NCBI RefSeq assembly: GCF_000013665.1
Contig: NC_007912.1
Location: 806,001 to 870,000 of the forward strand
Source: Saccharophagus degradans 2-40
GTDB taxonomy: Bacteria > Pseudomonadota > Gammaproteobacteria > Pseudomonadales > Cellvibrionaceae
Direction of reading: 5' to 3'
DNA: 64,000 nt
A model generated the notes under the pieces. That model did not search any database. It had not been told where the DNA came from and worked only from the letters and a program-made list of their open reading frames with translations. The position numbers and the translations under genes are program-made. Below are positions 17,620 through 29,265 of the stretch, in pieces (the first letter of the stretch is position 1; the number at the start of each line of letters is the position of its first letter).

Positions 17620-19638
17620 CTATCCCTTCCTTGCTTGATAATAAACAACGCCTGCCAAAGCCAATAACCCTGTTGCCCAAGCAAAGCTTGCTGTGTGTGC
17701 TAACGGCATTATAAATGCCGCGACTATCGCAATCGCAACGCCCATTAACGCTTCGCCAGTTATTAAACCAGAGGCAACAATTAAACTGCTGTTTTCGCGT
17801 TGTTGCTGTGTGCTTTTGTCTATTAGTTTGTTTTTATTTTTAAGTCTGTGCGCAATAAGGCCGCCAATAAAAATGGGTACAGATAATCCAAGGGGTAAAT
17901 AAATGCCTACCGCTACAGCCAGTACGGGAATACGAAAGTTCGAGCCACGTCGCTTTTGAATTTCATCTAAAACAATAAGTACAACTGCGAGGGCAAAACC
18001 AATGTATATGAAGGTCCACTGTAAACCTGCGCCAAACATACTGCTGGCAAGGTCTTTCATTAAGCTGGCTTGTGGTGCAGACAAATAACTGCCTGTGGGA
18101 TTGTTTTCGGCAGGGCGGCCAATGCCATAGCCTGCATCTAATATTTGCAAAATAAGTGGAATAATAAGTGCGGCCGAAGCTACACCAATTACTTGGAAAA
18201 GTTGCTGCCGCCAAGGTGTTGCGCCAACAATGTGGCCACATTTTAAATCCTGTAAATTATCGCCAGCTATGGCTGCGCCAGTGCAAACCAACGCCGCTAA
18301 ATAAATAACGGCAATAGGCCCAAGCTGGCCCGCAAGGCCTTGGTTACCCATTAGCTGTAATAAAATAAAAGCAGATACCACTACGGTGGCAATTGTTACT
18401 CCCGAAACAGGGTTGTTTGAATTGCCTATTAAGCCGGCCATGTAACCAGCAACAGATGCGAAAATAAAGCCAAAAAACAGCATGAGCATGGTCATAACTG
18501 CCGCTATTAGTGCTGCGCTGTTGTAGCCCGCGAGTGCGTTATAAAACACTAGAAATAAGGGAATAGTTGCTGCCAGCGCAACCCATAACACATAGTGGAT
18601 TGGGGTGTCGTGTTCGGTGCGTAATACCTCATTGCTGCCGGCAGCGCTTGCCGTTTTATAAGCCGCAATACTGGATTTCACCCCGGCAATAAGGGGCTTA
18701 GCTAAAGCAATGAGTGACCAAATGCCGCCTACCAGCATAGCGCCAACGCCAATGCGACGGTTTTGGCTCCACGCTTGGCTTGCAATATTGTTCCAATCTG
18801 TTTGGCTAAATTCACTGGTAGGGGTATGTGCAGCTATACCGCTTAGGCCCATTAATTCGTTGCTGTTTAGCCACCAATTTAGCGGCACGCCTATTAAGGT
18901 TCCAATCGCGCCACCTAAAAATATAAGCAGCGCAATATTTAAGCCTACTACATAACCCACGCCCACTAGCGCTGGGCTAAGTGCGAAACTACCCGTAAAT
19001 AAAAAACTGCCAGCAAACCACGCTTTGGTGGTAGCCACACTACCGGCCAGTAAACCAAAGCCAGATTCGAATAATTTAAACAGGCCGCTAATACCTGCAG
19101 CTTGTAATAGGTTTTTAAAATCTTTTTCACGTGCGGGGTTGGTGTTTGTGGCCGCTTGGCTTTTGTCTGTCTCTACGCCGCCGGTTTTTAATACCTCTGC
19201 GGTAACTACGCCTTCGGGGAATTTTAATTGTGCTTCTATTATGAGTGCGCGGCGCAACGGCACGGTGAATGCCACACCTAATATACCGCCGATAATCGCG
19301 ATAGTTACGCACGGCCAATATTGATAGGTATCCCATGCCTGCATCAATATAAGTGCGGGTACGGTAAATATCATACCGGCCACAAGGGATTCGCCCGCGG
19401 ATGCGGCTGTTTGCACCATGTTGTTTTCTAAAATGTTCGAGCGCTTGAAGAGTCGCAATAGCCCCATGGAGGCTGCAGCGGCAGGGATAGATGCAGAGAC
19501 GGTTAACCCAACCAATAAACCAATATACGCGTTCGCAGCGCCTAGCAGCATGGCTAATACAATGCCAAGCACAAGTGCTTTAATGGTTATTTCTGGTAAA
19601 TCGCGGTGAGCGGGAACTAGAGGTGGTGGCAAACTCAT
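17620..19638 (-). CDS. OPT family oligopeptide transporter
   Basis: 672 residues, about 14-16 transmembrane helices spread over the whole length. Inner-membrane secondary transporter of the OPT superfamily, whose members move oligopeptides or metal chelates by proton symport. Family features include the N-terminal LTVSASIPAAAASMGLLRLF, GESLVAGMIFTVPALILM and the central SNNPVSGVTI motif. The hydrophilic loop (about 170-185, VETDKSQAATNTNPAREKD) lies between helices. AGGA upstream of the ATG supports the start. It stands alone between polysaccharide-degrading genes, so peptide or metal uptake is more likely than sugar uptake. The substrate is not predictable. Confidence 0.92.
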   Translation of the reverse strand: MSLPPPLVPAHRDLPEITIKALVLGIVLAMLLGAANAYIGLLVGLTVSASIPAAAASMGLLRLFKRSNILENNMVQTAASAGESLVAGMIFTVPALILMQAWDTYQYWPCVTIAIIGGILGVAFTVPLRRALIIEAQLKFPEGVVTAEVLKTGGVETDKSQAATNTNPAREKDFKNLLQAAGISGLFKLFESGFGLLAGSVATTKAWFAGSFLFTGSFALSPALVGVGYVVGLNIALLIFLGGAIGTLIGVPLNWWLNSNELMGLSGIAAHTPTSEFSQTDWNNIASQAWSQNRRIGVGAMLVGGIWSLIALAKPLIAGVKSSIAAYKTASAAGSNEVLRTEHDTPIHYVLWVALAATIPLFLVFYNALAGYNSAALIAAVMTMLMLFFGFIFASVAGYMAGLIGNSNNPVSGVTIATVVVSAFILLQLMGNQGLAGQLGPIAVIYLAALVCTGAAIAGDNLQDLKCGHIVGATPWRQQLFQVIGVASAALIIPLILQILDAGYGIGRPAENNPTGSYLSAPQASLMKDLASSMFGAGLQWTFIYIGFALAVVLIVLDEIQKRRGSNFRIPVLAVAVGIYLPLGLSVPIFIGGLIAHRLKNKNKLIDKSTQQQRENSSLIVASGLITGEALMGVAIAIVAAFIMPLAHTASFAWATGLLALAGVVYYQARKG

Positions 19639-19759
19639 GGCGGCTTCCTAAGTAGCATGGAATATGCGACTTAGGTTAGCATTTGGTGCTAGTAAAATCA
19701 GTACTTGTTAAATAAGTAGCCAGATAAACACCGCCCCATCAGGTGAGAAAAGCCTACAG

Positions 19760-19850
19760 TTCTCAGTAAACAGCTTACAAATACCCAGCTCAAACAATCC
19801 CTTTAAGCTGTCTGTAAGCCGTTAACTGTCCTCTGTAAGCTATCCCTTAA
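19760..19850. repeat. Degenerate short repeats between GH16 and OPT genes
   Basis: Variants of CTGTAAGC recur (near 19810 and 19830) together with the inverse GCTTACA (near 19783) and CTGT/GTTAACTGT words. This is an imperfect echo of the simple repeats seen after other genes in the window. The 215-base gap also holds the OPT promoter. Confidence 0.4.
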
Positions 19851-19853
19851 CCC

Positions 19854-21563
19854 TTACTGAATCACCCGCACATAGTCAATGTAAAAACGTTGGGTAGTAA
19901 AGTTGGCGTGGTCTGGGTCGCCGGGCCAGTTGCCTCCCACCGCTAGGTTTAGCAGTATCCAGAAAGGTTGGTCGTAAACCCATTCGCCGTACTGTTGCAC
20001 TTGCCATTTTTCTACGCTGTAGAAGTTGGTGCCGTCAACAAACCAGCGAATACCATTGGTATCCCATTCTACTGCGTAAACACGGTAGCCAGAATCAATG
20101 CTTGCACCGTGCTCCAAATGGCCGGTAATGGGCGTATTACCGCTGTAGCCTGGGCCGTGCAATGCACCCGATGTGATATTGTTGGTGCCTACGTGCTCCA
20201 TAATGTCTAGTTCGCCACCTTGAGGCCAGCCTACATTATTAAAGTTGTCACCTAGCATCCAAAACGCTGGCCAAATACCTTGGGTACGCGGCAGCTTCAT
20301 ACGTGCTTCTATACGGCCGTATTGGAACGATTTTTTAAACCGCGTGTTCATGCGGCTAGAGGTGTAACCGCAATTGCCGCCCCACCAACATTGGCCACCG
20401 GTTTCTTTGCGGGCTTCGATAACTAACACATTACTACCGGCTTGCGGGTCGAACTGAATGGAAGCGTTTTGGCCGTCGGTGTAGTATTGCAATTCGTTGT
20501 TACCCCAGCCGCCGCCACCGGTTTCAAAATTCCAAACATCGCGGTTGATTGTGTCGAATTCATCGCGCCAAGTGATGTTGCCACCACCGCCACCATTATT
20601 GCCGCCGTCGCCACCGGCAACGACTTCTATCCAATTTAGGTTAAAGCCACTAGTACTAACAAAGGCGCCGAGCGTATAGGTTCCGGCATTAATGTTGGTG
20701 CTCAATTCTACGGTTTGCCAATTTTGCCAACCGCCAGTAGCGGGTATGTTCATTGTGCCAAGCACTTGGCCGCCGCCGTTTAAATCAAACGATAGTGCGC
20801 CGCCGTTGGGGCTAGCTACACGCGCTTTAATGATGTAGTTGCCGTTACTGGGAATAGATAAACCTTCGTAGGCAAGCCATTCGCCGTTTTCCATCCAGCC
20901 TATATTGTGGCCGCCGTTGGCATCGCTTGTGGTTTCTATATCTACACCGTCATTGCGATAGGCGCCGCCAATGTTTTCGGGTGTGGTGTCGGAGTAGTTG
21001 CTGTAGTCTTCCGCTTGAAAGAACGTGGCTGAACCGCCGCCATTGCCACCACCGTTATTAACGGGTGTGACTTCTATCCAGTTAAAGTTCCAGCCGCCGG
21101 TAGAGGCGAATACGCCCATATCGTAGGTGCCGGCAGTTAAAGTAACTGTTTTTGAAACGGTTACCCAGTTTTGCCAACCGCCAGTGTTGGGAATATCGAA
21201 CTGACCCAGTGGAATAGAGCCTGCATTAAAGTCGACAGAAAGTGCACCGCCGCTTGCGCTCGCCACGCGTACATTAATTACATAGTCGCCGGTGGTGGTG
21301 ATATTTACGCCTGGGTATACCAGCCATTCGTTGGCATCTATCCAGCCCACGTTATAGCCGCCGCCGTTATCATTGGTGGCTTCTATATCGACGTTATCAT
21401 TGCGGTAGGCGCCGCCAGTGTTACCCGCGGTGGTGTCGTAGAAGGCGCTGTAATCTTCTGCTTGGAAGGTGGCAGCATTGACGCCTGAGGGTAAAAGTAG
21501 GGCGCAGCCTAAGCTAAGGGCTGCTGCCCACTTGGCTGGTGTGGTTTTGCATGTTTTTATCAT
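19854..21563 (-). CDS. Secreted CBM6-CBM6-GH16 beta-1,3-glucanase (laminarinase type)
   Basis: 569 residues. Signal peptide (about 1-30, ending GVNA), first CBM6 (31-165, FQAEDYS...GWIDANEWL), Gly/Asn linker, second CBM6 (175-315, FFQAEDYSNYSD...GWMENGEWLAY), Gly-rich linker and GH16 catalytic domain (about 327-569). The catalytic motif GELDIMEHVG holds the nucleophile, the helper Asp and the acid/base Glu; WPAFWMLG and DGTNFYSVE are also family-typical. GH16 enzymes of this group hydrolyse laminarin or mixed-linkage glucan with retention; the two CBM6s should bind glucan chain ends. GGAGG five bases upstream fixes ATG 21563; the ATG at 21575 overlaps that ribosome site. In S. degradans agarases CBM6 follows GH16, here it precedes, favouring laminarinase. 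Confidence 0.93.
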   Translation of the reverse strand: MIKTCKTTPAKWAAALSLGCALLLPSGVNAATFQAEDYSAFYDTTAGNTGGAYRNDNVDIEATNDNGGGYNVGWIDANEWLVYPGVNITTTGDYVINVRVASASGGALSVDFNAGSIPLGQFDIPNTGGWQNWVTVSKTVTLTAGTYDMGVFASTGGWNFNWIEVTPVNNGGGNGGGSATFFQAEDYSNYSDTTPENIGGAYRNDGVDIETTSDANGGHNIGWMENGEWLAYEGLSIPSNGNYIIKARVASPNGGALSFDLNGGGQVLGTMNIPATGGWQNWQTVELSTNINAGTYTLGAFVSTSGFNLNWIEVVAGGDGGNNGGGGGNITWRDEFDTINRDVWNFETGGGGWGNNELQYYTDGQNASIQFDPQAGSNVLVIEARKETGGQCWWGGNCGYTSSRMNTRFKKSFQYGRIEARMKLPRTQGIWPAFWMLGDNFNNVGWPQGGELDIMEHVGTNNITSGALHGPGYSGNTPITGHLEHGASIDSGYRVYAVEWDTNGIRWFVDGTNFYSVEKWQVQQYGEWVYDQPFWILLNLAVGGNWPGDPDHANFTTQRFYIDYVRVIQ

Positions 21564-21991
21564 TGTAGCCTCCATGAATGGAAGATGTGTTAACTACGCC
21601 ACCGAGTGTGGGTGTTGTATTTAACGAGTGAGTAGCAATTGTGATTGATACCCGTGCTAGGCTTTATAGCTAGCGGTGGGCTCAAACATTGAACGGTTTA
21701 TCGGTTTATTATGCTGTTACCGATTAACTGAAAATACGAAACTTTTGGCTCTGATGCGCCCCACTTAATGAGGCTGATAAACTGGCACCGTCTGGTTTTT
21801 AGTTCGGCTGCCTAGAAAAAGTTCGCACTTGGTACTGTTTATTGCCAATTGGCGTGCAAGTAGTAACGTGAGGTAAGCTTTGTTGGTGTACTGTGAATTT
21901 ACTAACGCTCTGAATAGTTTTTCATAGCGAAGTTTTATAAGTAATATTTGGTGGGCTCAGTTCACAAATACTGGAAATAATTGAGGTGAAT
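21564..21991. other. Divergent promoter region between GH16 and deacetylase genes
   Basis: 428 bases, AT-rich, no gene. Words such as AACGGTTTATCGGTTTA near 21692 might be regulator contacts but do not form a clear palindrome. Confidence 0.35.
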
Positions 21992-24087
<2,096 letters not shown>

Positions 24088-24149
24088 TTAACCTTTCAAT
24101 TAACCAGTAGTGAGTTACAGTGTTTCGCTATTGGTTTGGTGTGTTGCTA

Positions 24150-24219
24150 GTGCACTTACAGTGGCTGCGAGTAAATGCCTGCGAAGTAAGCGCAGGCCAT
24201 ACGCAGTTAAAAAGTGCAC
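24150..24219. ncRNA. Candidate structured element between hemB and phoA (first hairpin)
   Basis: A 70-base nested dyad: GTGCACTT (24150-24157) with AAGTGCAC (24212-24219), TGGCTGCG (24162-24169) with CGCAGTTA (24202-24209, two G-U pairs), and GCCTGCG (24177-24183) with CGCAGGC (24191-24197) around an AAGTAAG loop. It is too long for a simple operator and has no T-run; a small RNA, a leader structure or a repetitive extragenic element are all possible. Confidence 0.4.
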
Positions 24220-24256
24220 GGCAAAAATAAAAACGAAGCATAAGCAATGCCGTGGC

Positions 24257-24279
24257 TGCCAGCAAGTAAACCGCTGGCA
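24257..24279. ncRNA. Second related hairpin between hemB and phoA
   Basis: TGCCAGC (24257-24263) and GCTGGCA (24273-24279) pair around AAGTAAACC. The AAGTAA loop and the preceding GTGGCTGC word are shared with the larger structure at 24150-24219, so the two may be copies of one element. Confidence 0.35.
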
Positions 24280-24355
24280 AGGCGCAAAAATATCATGTGC
24301 TGCAGTACACGCGACCACAAATAAAGCACATTATGTGTACAACTGAGGATACAAC

Positions 24356-26053
24356 ATGGCAGAGCTTAACAGCTGGGTGGTAACGAAAGTGAAGAAACAG
24401 GTAGCGACTCAAATAATGAACAGAGCAAAATTAGGTTTTTGCGCAGTGGCGTTGGCATTAGCTGGCTGCGGGCAAGATAAACCCGTTGCGCCATCTAGTG
24501 AAGCGCTGGCAAAGCTAGTTCCGCCAACAGAAGCAAGTAAAGGTTGGTATTACGCTGGCCAAAATAAAATTGCCGAAAAGGCGCAAAGCGTTGGGCCGTT
24601 GGCGGGCAAAGGCAAAGCGCGAAATGTTATTTTATTTGTTGGTGATGGTATGGGGGTTTCAACTATCACAGCCGCACGTATTTACGCCGGTCAGCAGCTA
24701 GGTAAGTTAGGTGAAGAGCACGAGTTGAGCTTTGACACTATGCCTTTTGCGGGCTTGAGCCGCACTTACAATACCGATCAGCAAACCCCCGATTCCGCAG
24801 GCACCATGACGGCCATGATTACCGGCGTTAAAACCCGTGCCGGGGTGCTATCTATAAGTGAGGATGTGGTGCCTAACCACTGCGGCAGTGGCAAAGGGCA
24901 TGAATTATTTACCGCATTAGAGTTAGCCGAATTGAGCGGCAAGGCCACCGGCATTGTAACTACGGCGCGTGTCACCCATGCAACCCCAGGGGCGACTTAT
25001 GCCAAATCTGCACAGCGGGATTGGGAAGACGACAGTGAGCTAAGTGCCGAGGCAAAAGCAGCAGGTTGCGAAGATATTGCCAAACAGCTTATTACTTTCG
25101 AAACGCGCTTAAAAAGTGTGGCCAGCGAACAGTATGTTGATAATGTAAACGGTATTGAAGTTATTATGGGCGGTGGGCGCCGGCATTTTTTGCCGAGGGA
25201 CGCTGCCTTTAATACCCCCGACGCGAGCAAAAAAATTGAGGGTAAACGCAACGACGATGCAAACCTTATTGCCGAATGGCAAGCGCAACACCCGCAGGGG
25301 CAAGTGGTATTTGGCAAAGCCGCGTTCGATAAATTAGCGCCCAATGCTCAGAGCCATGTACTGGCTTTATTTAGCGAATCCCATATGCGCTACGGGGCGG
25401 ATAGAGGCGCAGATAAGCTTGGCGAACCCACATTAGCCGAGATGACAGACAAGGCGATTGACCTATTAAAACAAGATCAAGATGGTTTCTTTTTGATGGT
25501 CGAGGCCGGGCGTATCGATCATGCTCACCACGAGGGCAATGCCTACAATGCCCTCGCTGAAACGGTTGAGCTTTCGGATGCGGTCGCGGTGGCGTTAGAA
25601 AAGACTAGCGCGGAAGACACGCTTATTATTGTGACTGCTGACCACAGCCACGTGTTTACCATGGCGGGCTACCCCGCACGCGGCAACCCCATTTTAGGTA
25701 AGGTACGCACAGGTAGCGGCAAACTAATATTGGATGAAAATGGCCTACCGTTTACTACGCTTGGCTACCATAATGGTATGGGCTTCGCGAATATTGTCGA
25801 TGGCGAAGGCGAGCGCGGTGCAATTAACGTCGGTCGCCACGATATTTCTGATATTGATACCGAGCATCGCGGTTACCATCAAGAGGCTTTGGTGCCGTTG
25901 GAATCGGAAACCCACGGTGGTGAAGATGTGGCTATTTACGCAAGGGGCCCAGGTGCGGTATTGGTTTCTGGTAGCCACGAACAAAATGTTATTTTCCATG
26001 TGATGGATTACGCAGCAGGGTTAACCCAAAGCGCGGCAAAAGCGGTGCGATAG
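24356..26053 (+). CDS. Alkaline phosphatase (PhoA family), lipoprotein
   Basis: 565 residues. Hydrolyses phosphomonoesters outside the inner membrane to scavenge phosphate. Metal and catalytic motifs: FVGDGMG (first Asp), TPDSAGT (nucleophile Ser), EAGRIDHAHHEGN, TADHSH and ETHGGEDV (late His). The N-terminus is odd: a strong GAGGA ribosome site precedes ATG 24356, giving a long polar, basic n-region before the hydrophobic core and a lipobox LALAGC at about residue 38. An internal ATG at 24416 would give a normal lipoprotein signal, but has no good ribosome site. No clear Pho box was seen in the 270-base upstream region. Terminator-like GC words near 26077-26099 follow the gene. Confidence 0.92.
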   Translation: MAELNSWVVTKVKKQVATQIMNRAKLGFCAVALALAGCGQDKPVAPSSEALAKLVPPTEASKGWYYAGQNKIAEKAQSVGPLAGKGKARNVILFVGDGMGVSTITAARIYAGQQLGKLGEEHELSFDTMPFAGLSRTYNTDQQTPDSAGTMTAMITGVKTRAGVLSISEDVVPNHCGSGKGHELFTALELAELSGKATGIVTTARVTHATPGATYAKSAQRDWEDDSELSAEAKAAGCEDIAKQLITFETRLKSVASEQYVDNVNGIEVIMGGGRRHFLPRDAAFNTPDASKKIEGKRNDDANLIAEWQAQHPQGQVVFGKAAFDKLAPNAQSHVLALFSESHMRYGADRGADKLGEPTLAEMTDKAIDLLKQDQDGFFLMVEAGRIDHAHHEGNAYNALAETVELSDAVAVALEKTSAEDTLIIVTADHSHVFTMAGYPARGNPILGKVRTGSGKLILDENGLPFTTLGYHNGMGFANIVDGEGERGAINVGRHDISDIDTEHRGYHQEALVPLESETHGGEDVAIYARGPGAVLVSGSHEQNVIFHVMDYAAGLTQSAAKAVR

Positions 26054-26612
26054 GTATTCTGTAGTTGTGTTTTTGTGGCCCTGCTAATTCTGTGGGGCCT
26101 TTTAATTCTTCATATTCCTCTTTGTCTTTCCTGTCTTTTTTCGATTATTTAACGGGCTTTTACAAGGGCTCTTTAGTGCGCGCTTTGCAGTTATTGTGCT
26201 TATGTGGGATAACTTTGCCTTTTGCTTGGCAGACGAAAAAGGAATATAAAAGCTTTTCCTTCCTAACTAAAAAGCATTTGAGTGGCGATATACAAACGCT
26301 TAAATCGCCGTGAGAGCCATGTGGTTACTGGCGCCGACTTTATTTGGCTAAGTGGTTGCGTTTGTAACCGTATACATTCTTTGTGTATTCATTATTTTGA
26401 TGCTATTGCTTACTATCAATTAGCCATGCTAGCTTAAATAAGGGCTCTAACGTGGTGCCATTGTGAAGGCTGTATAATTTGAGGCATTTTTTTACCCTAA
26501 AATGTAACCGGTTGCACTGGTTTTTTTGCCCTTGCTCTACACATGTAGAGAGGATACTGCGTCGCCAGACGCATATCCAAAACCAATAATAATGAATAAC
26601 GAGGAAGTCAAC
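26054..26612. other. Gene-free region and leader upstream of the GH5 gene
   Basis: 559 bases. It carries a weak hairpin after phoA (GGCCC 26077-26081 with GGGCC 26095-26099, then TTTT) and a palindromic operator-like site at 26503-26516. An 82-codon frame at 26065-26313 has no ribosome site or family likeness and is not called. Confidence 0.45.
26503..26516. promoter_or_regulatory. LacI-type palindromic operator candidate upstream of GH5
   Basis: TGTAACCGGTTGCA is a 14-base palindrome with one mismatched pair and a central C-G step, the form used by LacI-family sugar repressors. It lies about 97 bases before the GH5 start codon. The regulator is not in the window. Confidence 0.4.
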
Positions 26613-28136
26613 ATGAGAATATTTTCTATAGCGCTTGCGCTATGCGCCGTGCTTTGCGCGGGTCAATCTTTAGCTGGGTTATCTATTCAGGGTACGCGAC
26701 TTGTGGATGGCAATGGCAGCACGGTTGTGCTGCGCGGCGTGAACCATCCCCATGCGTGGTATGCCGGTGAAACGGCGGCGGCTATCCCTAAAATTGCTGC
26801 AACAGGTGCTAACTCGGTACGGGTAGTGATGGCTATGGGCACTAAGTGGAGCCGCACCAGTGCCGCAGAGATTCAAACCATTATTGACCTGTGCAAACAA
26901 AACAACATGATTGCTGTACTGGAATTTCACGATGGCACTGGCTGGGGGGAAGAGAGCGGTACTGCGCATATATCTGATATTGCCGATTACTGGGTGAGCA
27001 GTGATGTAATGGCGGTAGTTAAGGGTGAGGAAGACTACGTAATTATAAATATTGCCAACGAACCCTTTGGCAACGGTGTATCGGCAAGCACCTACACCAA
27101 CGACACGATTGCGGCTATTCAAAAACTGCGCAACGCCGGTTATACCCACACCCTTATGGTTGATGCGGCAAATTGGGGGCAAGATTGGCAGAACCTAATG
27201 CGTGATAACGCACAAACCATTTTTAATGGCGACTCACTTAACAACACTATGTTTAGCGTGCATATGTATCAGGTGTATAACACCTCGGCAAAAGTGCAAA
27301 GCTACATGCAAGCCTTTAGCGACAAAGGTTTAGCGTTAGTTGTAGGCGAATTCGCAGCAGATCATTTTAGTGAAGATGTTGCAGAAGCAGCCATTATGCA
27401 ATACGCCGAGCAATTCGGTTTTGGTTACATGGGTTGGAGTTGGACGGGTAATAGCTCGGATTTAGCATCGCTAGACATAGTAAAAAGCTTTAGCGATAAC
27501 ACCTATACAACCTGGGGCAACCGCTTAATAAACGGCAGCAACGGTATTGCGACCACTTCGCGTATAGCCAGTGTGTACACAGGAACGTCTAGCGGCGGCA
27601 GCTCTAGTTCTTCGTCATCGTCTAATTCAAGTAGCAGTGGCGGTACATCAGCGTGTTCCACTGGCGGAAGTTGTGATTGGAGTGGTACAAGCTTTCCATT
27701 GTGTGAAAACGGTAATACTAACGACTGGGGTTACGAGAATGGCCAAAGTTGTGTAGGTGTAGGTTTATGCGATTCTAACCCCGATGCTACCACTCACTGC
27801 GGTACTTCTTCTGGCGGCGGTTCTACAAGTTGCGGCACTACCAGCGACGGCCACCCTGTTTGCTGTGATGCAGCCTCAGACCCAGATGGCGATGGCTGGG
27901 GTTGGGAGAACGAAGCCAGTTGTGTCGTTGAAAGCGGTAGCTCTTCGAGTTCATCAAGTTCTAGCTCTACGTCTAGTTCAAGTTCGTCGAGCTCTTCAAG
28001 CAGCTCAAGTGGCGGTAGCAGCGCCACGTGTAATTGGTATGGCACTCAATACCCAATGTGTACTTCTACCAGTAGCGGCTGGGGGTGGGAGAATAACCAA
28101 AGTTGTATTTCGCCTTCTACGTGTAGTGGGCAATGA
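26613..28136 (+). CDS. GH5 (subfamily 8-like) endo-beta-1,4-mannanase with three CBM10-like modules
   Basis: 507 residues. Signal peptide (about 1-22, ending SLAG), GH5 catalytic domain (about 23-325), short polyserine linker, CBM10-like module (about 347-385, [11 protein letters not shown]...WGYENGQSC), divergent module (about 398-430, HPVCCDAAS...[10 protein letters not shown]), polyserine linker and final CBM10 (about 470-507, [11 protein letters not shown]...[10 protein letters not shown]). The acid/base Glu is in NIANEPFG and the nucleophile Glu in [28 protein letters not shown] and [10 protein letters not shown] match bacterial subfamily-8 mannanases such as those of Bacillus, so mannan is a likelier target than cellulose even though the CBM10s bind cellulose. 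GAGGAA seven bases before ATG 26613 fixes the start. Confidence 0.9.
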   Translation: MRIFSIALALCAVLCAGQSLAGLSIQGTRLVDGNGSTVVLRGVNHPHAWYAGETAAAIPKIAATGANSVRVVMAMGTKWSRTSAAEIQTIIDLCKQNNMIAVLEFHDGTGWGEESGTAHISDIADYWVSSDVMAVVKGEEDYVIINIANEPFGNGVSASTYTNDTIAAIQKLRNAGYTHTLMVDAANWGQDWQNLMRDNAQTIFNGDSLNNTMFSVHMYQVYNTSAKVQSYMQAFSDKGLALVVGEFAADHFSEDVAEAAIMQYAEQFGFGYMGWSWTGNSSDLASLDIVKSFSDNTYTTWGNRLINGSNGIATTSRIASVYTGTSSGGSSSSSSSSNSSSSGGTSACSTGGSCDWSGTSFPLCENGNTNDWGYENGQSCVGVGLCDSNPDATTHCGTSSGGGSTSCGTTSDGHPVCCDAASDPDGDGWGWENEASCVVESGSSSSSSSSSSTSSSSSSSSSSSSSGGSSATCNWYGTQYPMCTSTSSGWGWENNQSCISPSTCSGQ

Positions 28137-28173
28137 CCGCTAGTTAACAGTAGGGAGTTAACAGCTGACAGCG

Positions 28174-28207
28174 AAAAACCGACAGATTTGTTTCTGCCGG
28201 TTTTTTT
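28174..28207. terminator. Bidirectional terminator between GH5 and the LysR gene
   Basis: AAAAACCGACAG and CTGCCGGTTTTTTT pair with one mismatch around ATTTGTTT. A-run on one side and T-run on the other allow it to end both convergent genes; its T-run touches the LysR stop codon. Confidence 0.85.
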
Positions 28208-29099
28208 AATGGGCGTTTATGTGGTTGTGTTTTTCGCATAGTTCTAGCCAGCGTTGAATGCCGGTGCTGCGAAATTTTTGTTGATGGATCACTAAATAAA
28301 AGTGGCGTTTTAAATCGAGGTCGCAGGTAAGTGGCACCAGTGCGCCGCGAGCAAATGCATCTTTTAGCGATATGATAGATAAACACGAAATGCCAATGTC
28401 TGCTTCTACCGCCCGTTTAATGGCTTCGGTGTGCTGCAATTCTAGGGTAATGTCTAATTGAGACAGCAAACCACTTACGGCTCGATCAAAGGTTTGGCGG
28501 GTGCCCGAGCCGGCTTCGCGCAGTATCCATTTCTCTTTTAAAAAGTCGTCTTTACTTATATGGCCTACACTCGCCAAGCGGTGTTTAGGTGAACAAAAAC
28601 ACACAAGTTCGTCTTCCATCCACGGAATTACATCGAGCTCATCGTGCTGAAATTCGCCTTCTATCATACCTAGGTCTATATCAAAATTGAGAATTTCCTC
28701 GGCTATACGGCGTGTATTCGCTACCTCAAGGCGCACTTTGGCACCGGGGTGGGTTTTTATAAATTCATCAATAAGTTTTACACACAGGTAGTTACCAATG
28801 GTGAGCGTGGCGCCTATGTTCAGCTTGCCTACCTGGTTGTGCTGGATTAGGTCGCGCTCTAGGTCTTTGGCTTGGGCTACTAGAGCTTCGGCCTTGGGGC
28901 GCAGTCGGCGCCCCTCCTCGTTGGTTTGCAAGCGCTTACCTACTCGGTCGAACAGTTGAATATCAAATTGTGATTCAAAGTCTTTAAGGGCGCTGCTGCA
29001 GGCCGATTGCGACATGGCGAGCTCATCGGCGGCCTTAGAAACATTTTCGTAGTGGGAAACAGCTAAAAATACTTCAAGTTGTCGCAGGGTGTACTTCAT
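28206..29099 (-). CDS. LysR-family regulator, FinR-like
   Basis: 297 residues. N-terminal winged helix-turn-helix (about 1-60, LRQLEVFLAVSHYENVSKAA; MSQSACSSALKDFESQF) and a LysR substrate-binding domain (about 88-290) with LNIGATLTIGNYL and REAGSGTRQTF. It is divergent from a ferredoxin-NADP reductase gene with 166 bases between starts. In Pseudomonas the same pairing is FinR-fprA, where FinR activates fpr under superoxide or redox stress; the role here is inferred from this synteny and from sequence resemblance. Confidence 0.88.
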   Translation of the reverse strand: MKYTLRQLEVFLAVSHYENVSKAADELAMSQSACSSALKDFESQFDIQLFDRVGKRLQTNEEGRRLRPKAEALVAQAKDLERDLIQHNQVGKLNIGATLTIGNYLCVKLIDEFIKTHPGAKVRLEVANTRRIAEEILNFDIDLGMIEGEFQHDELDVIPWMEDELVCFCSPKHRLASVGHISKDDFLKEKWILREAGSGTRQTFDRAVSGLLSQLDITLELQHTEAIKRAVEADIGISCLSIISLKDAFARGALVPLTCDLDLKRHFYLVIHQQKFRSTGIQRWLELCEKHNHINAH

Positions 29100-29265
29100 G
29101 GTTATTGCTCATATTTGGTTTTTATTTGGTAGTAGACAGGTGCAGTATTTAACTTCTTATCGGTAAAACAGAATACGGATACAAATATAATCAGTTTTAC
29201 CTGTATAAGTCCAGTGGTTATTCTGTGTTCAATCTTTAAATATTAACGCTTGGAGAAGCCACCCA

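Noticed and set aside
24110-24346. 78-codon forward and 67-codon reverse frames between hemB and phoA
   Set aside because: Both cover the structured region, are Cys/Lys/His-rich without a recognisable domain, and disagree with the expected promoters of the two flanking genes.
26065-26313. 82-codon frame after phoA
   Set aside because: No ribosome site and no domain; composition typical of AT-rich intergenic DNA.
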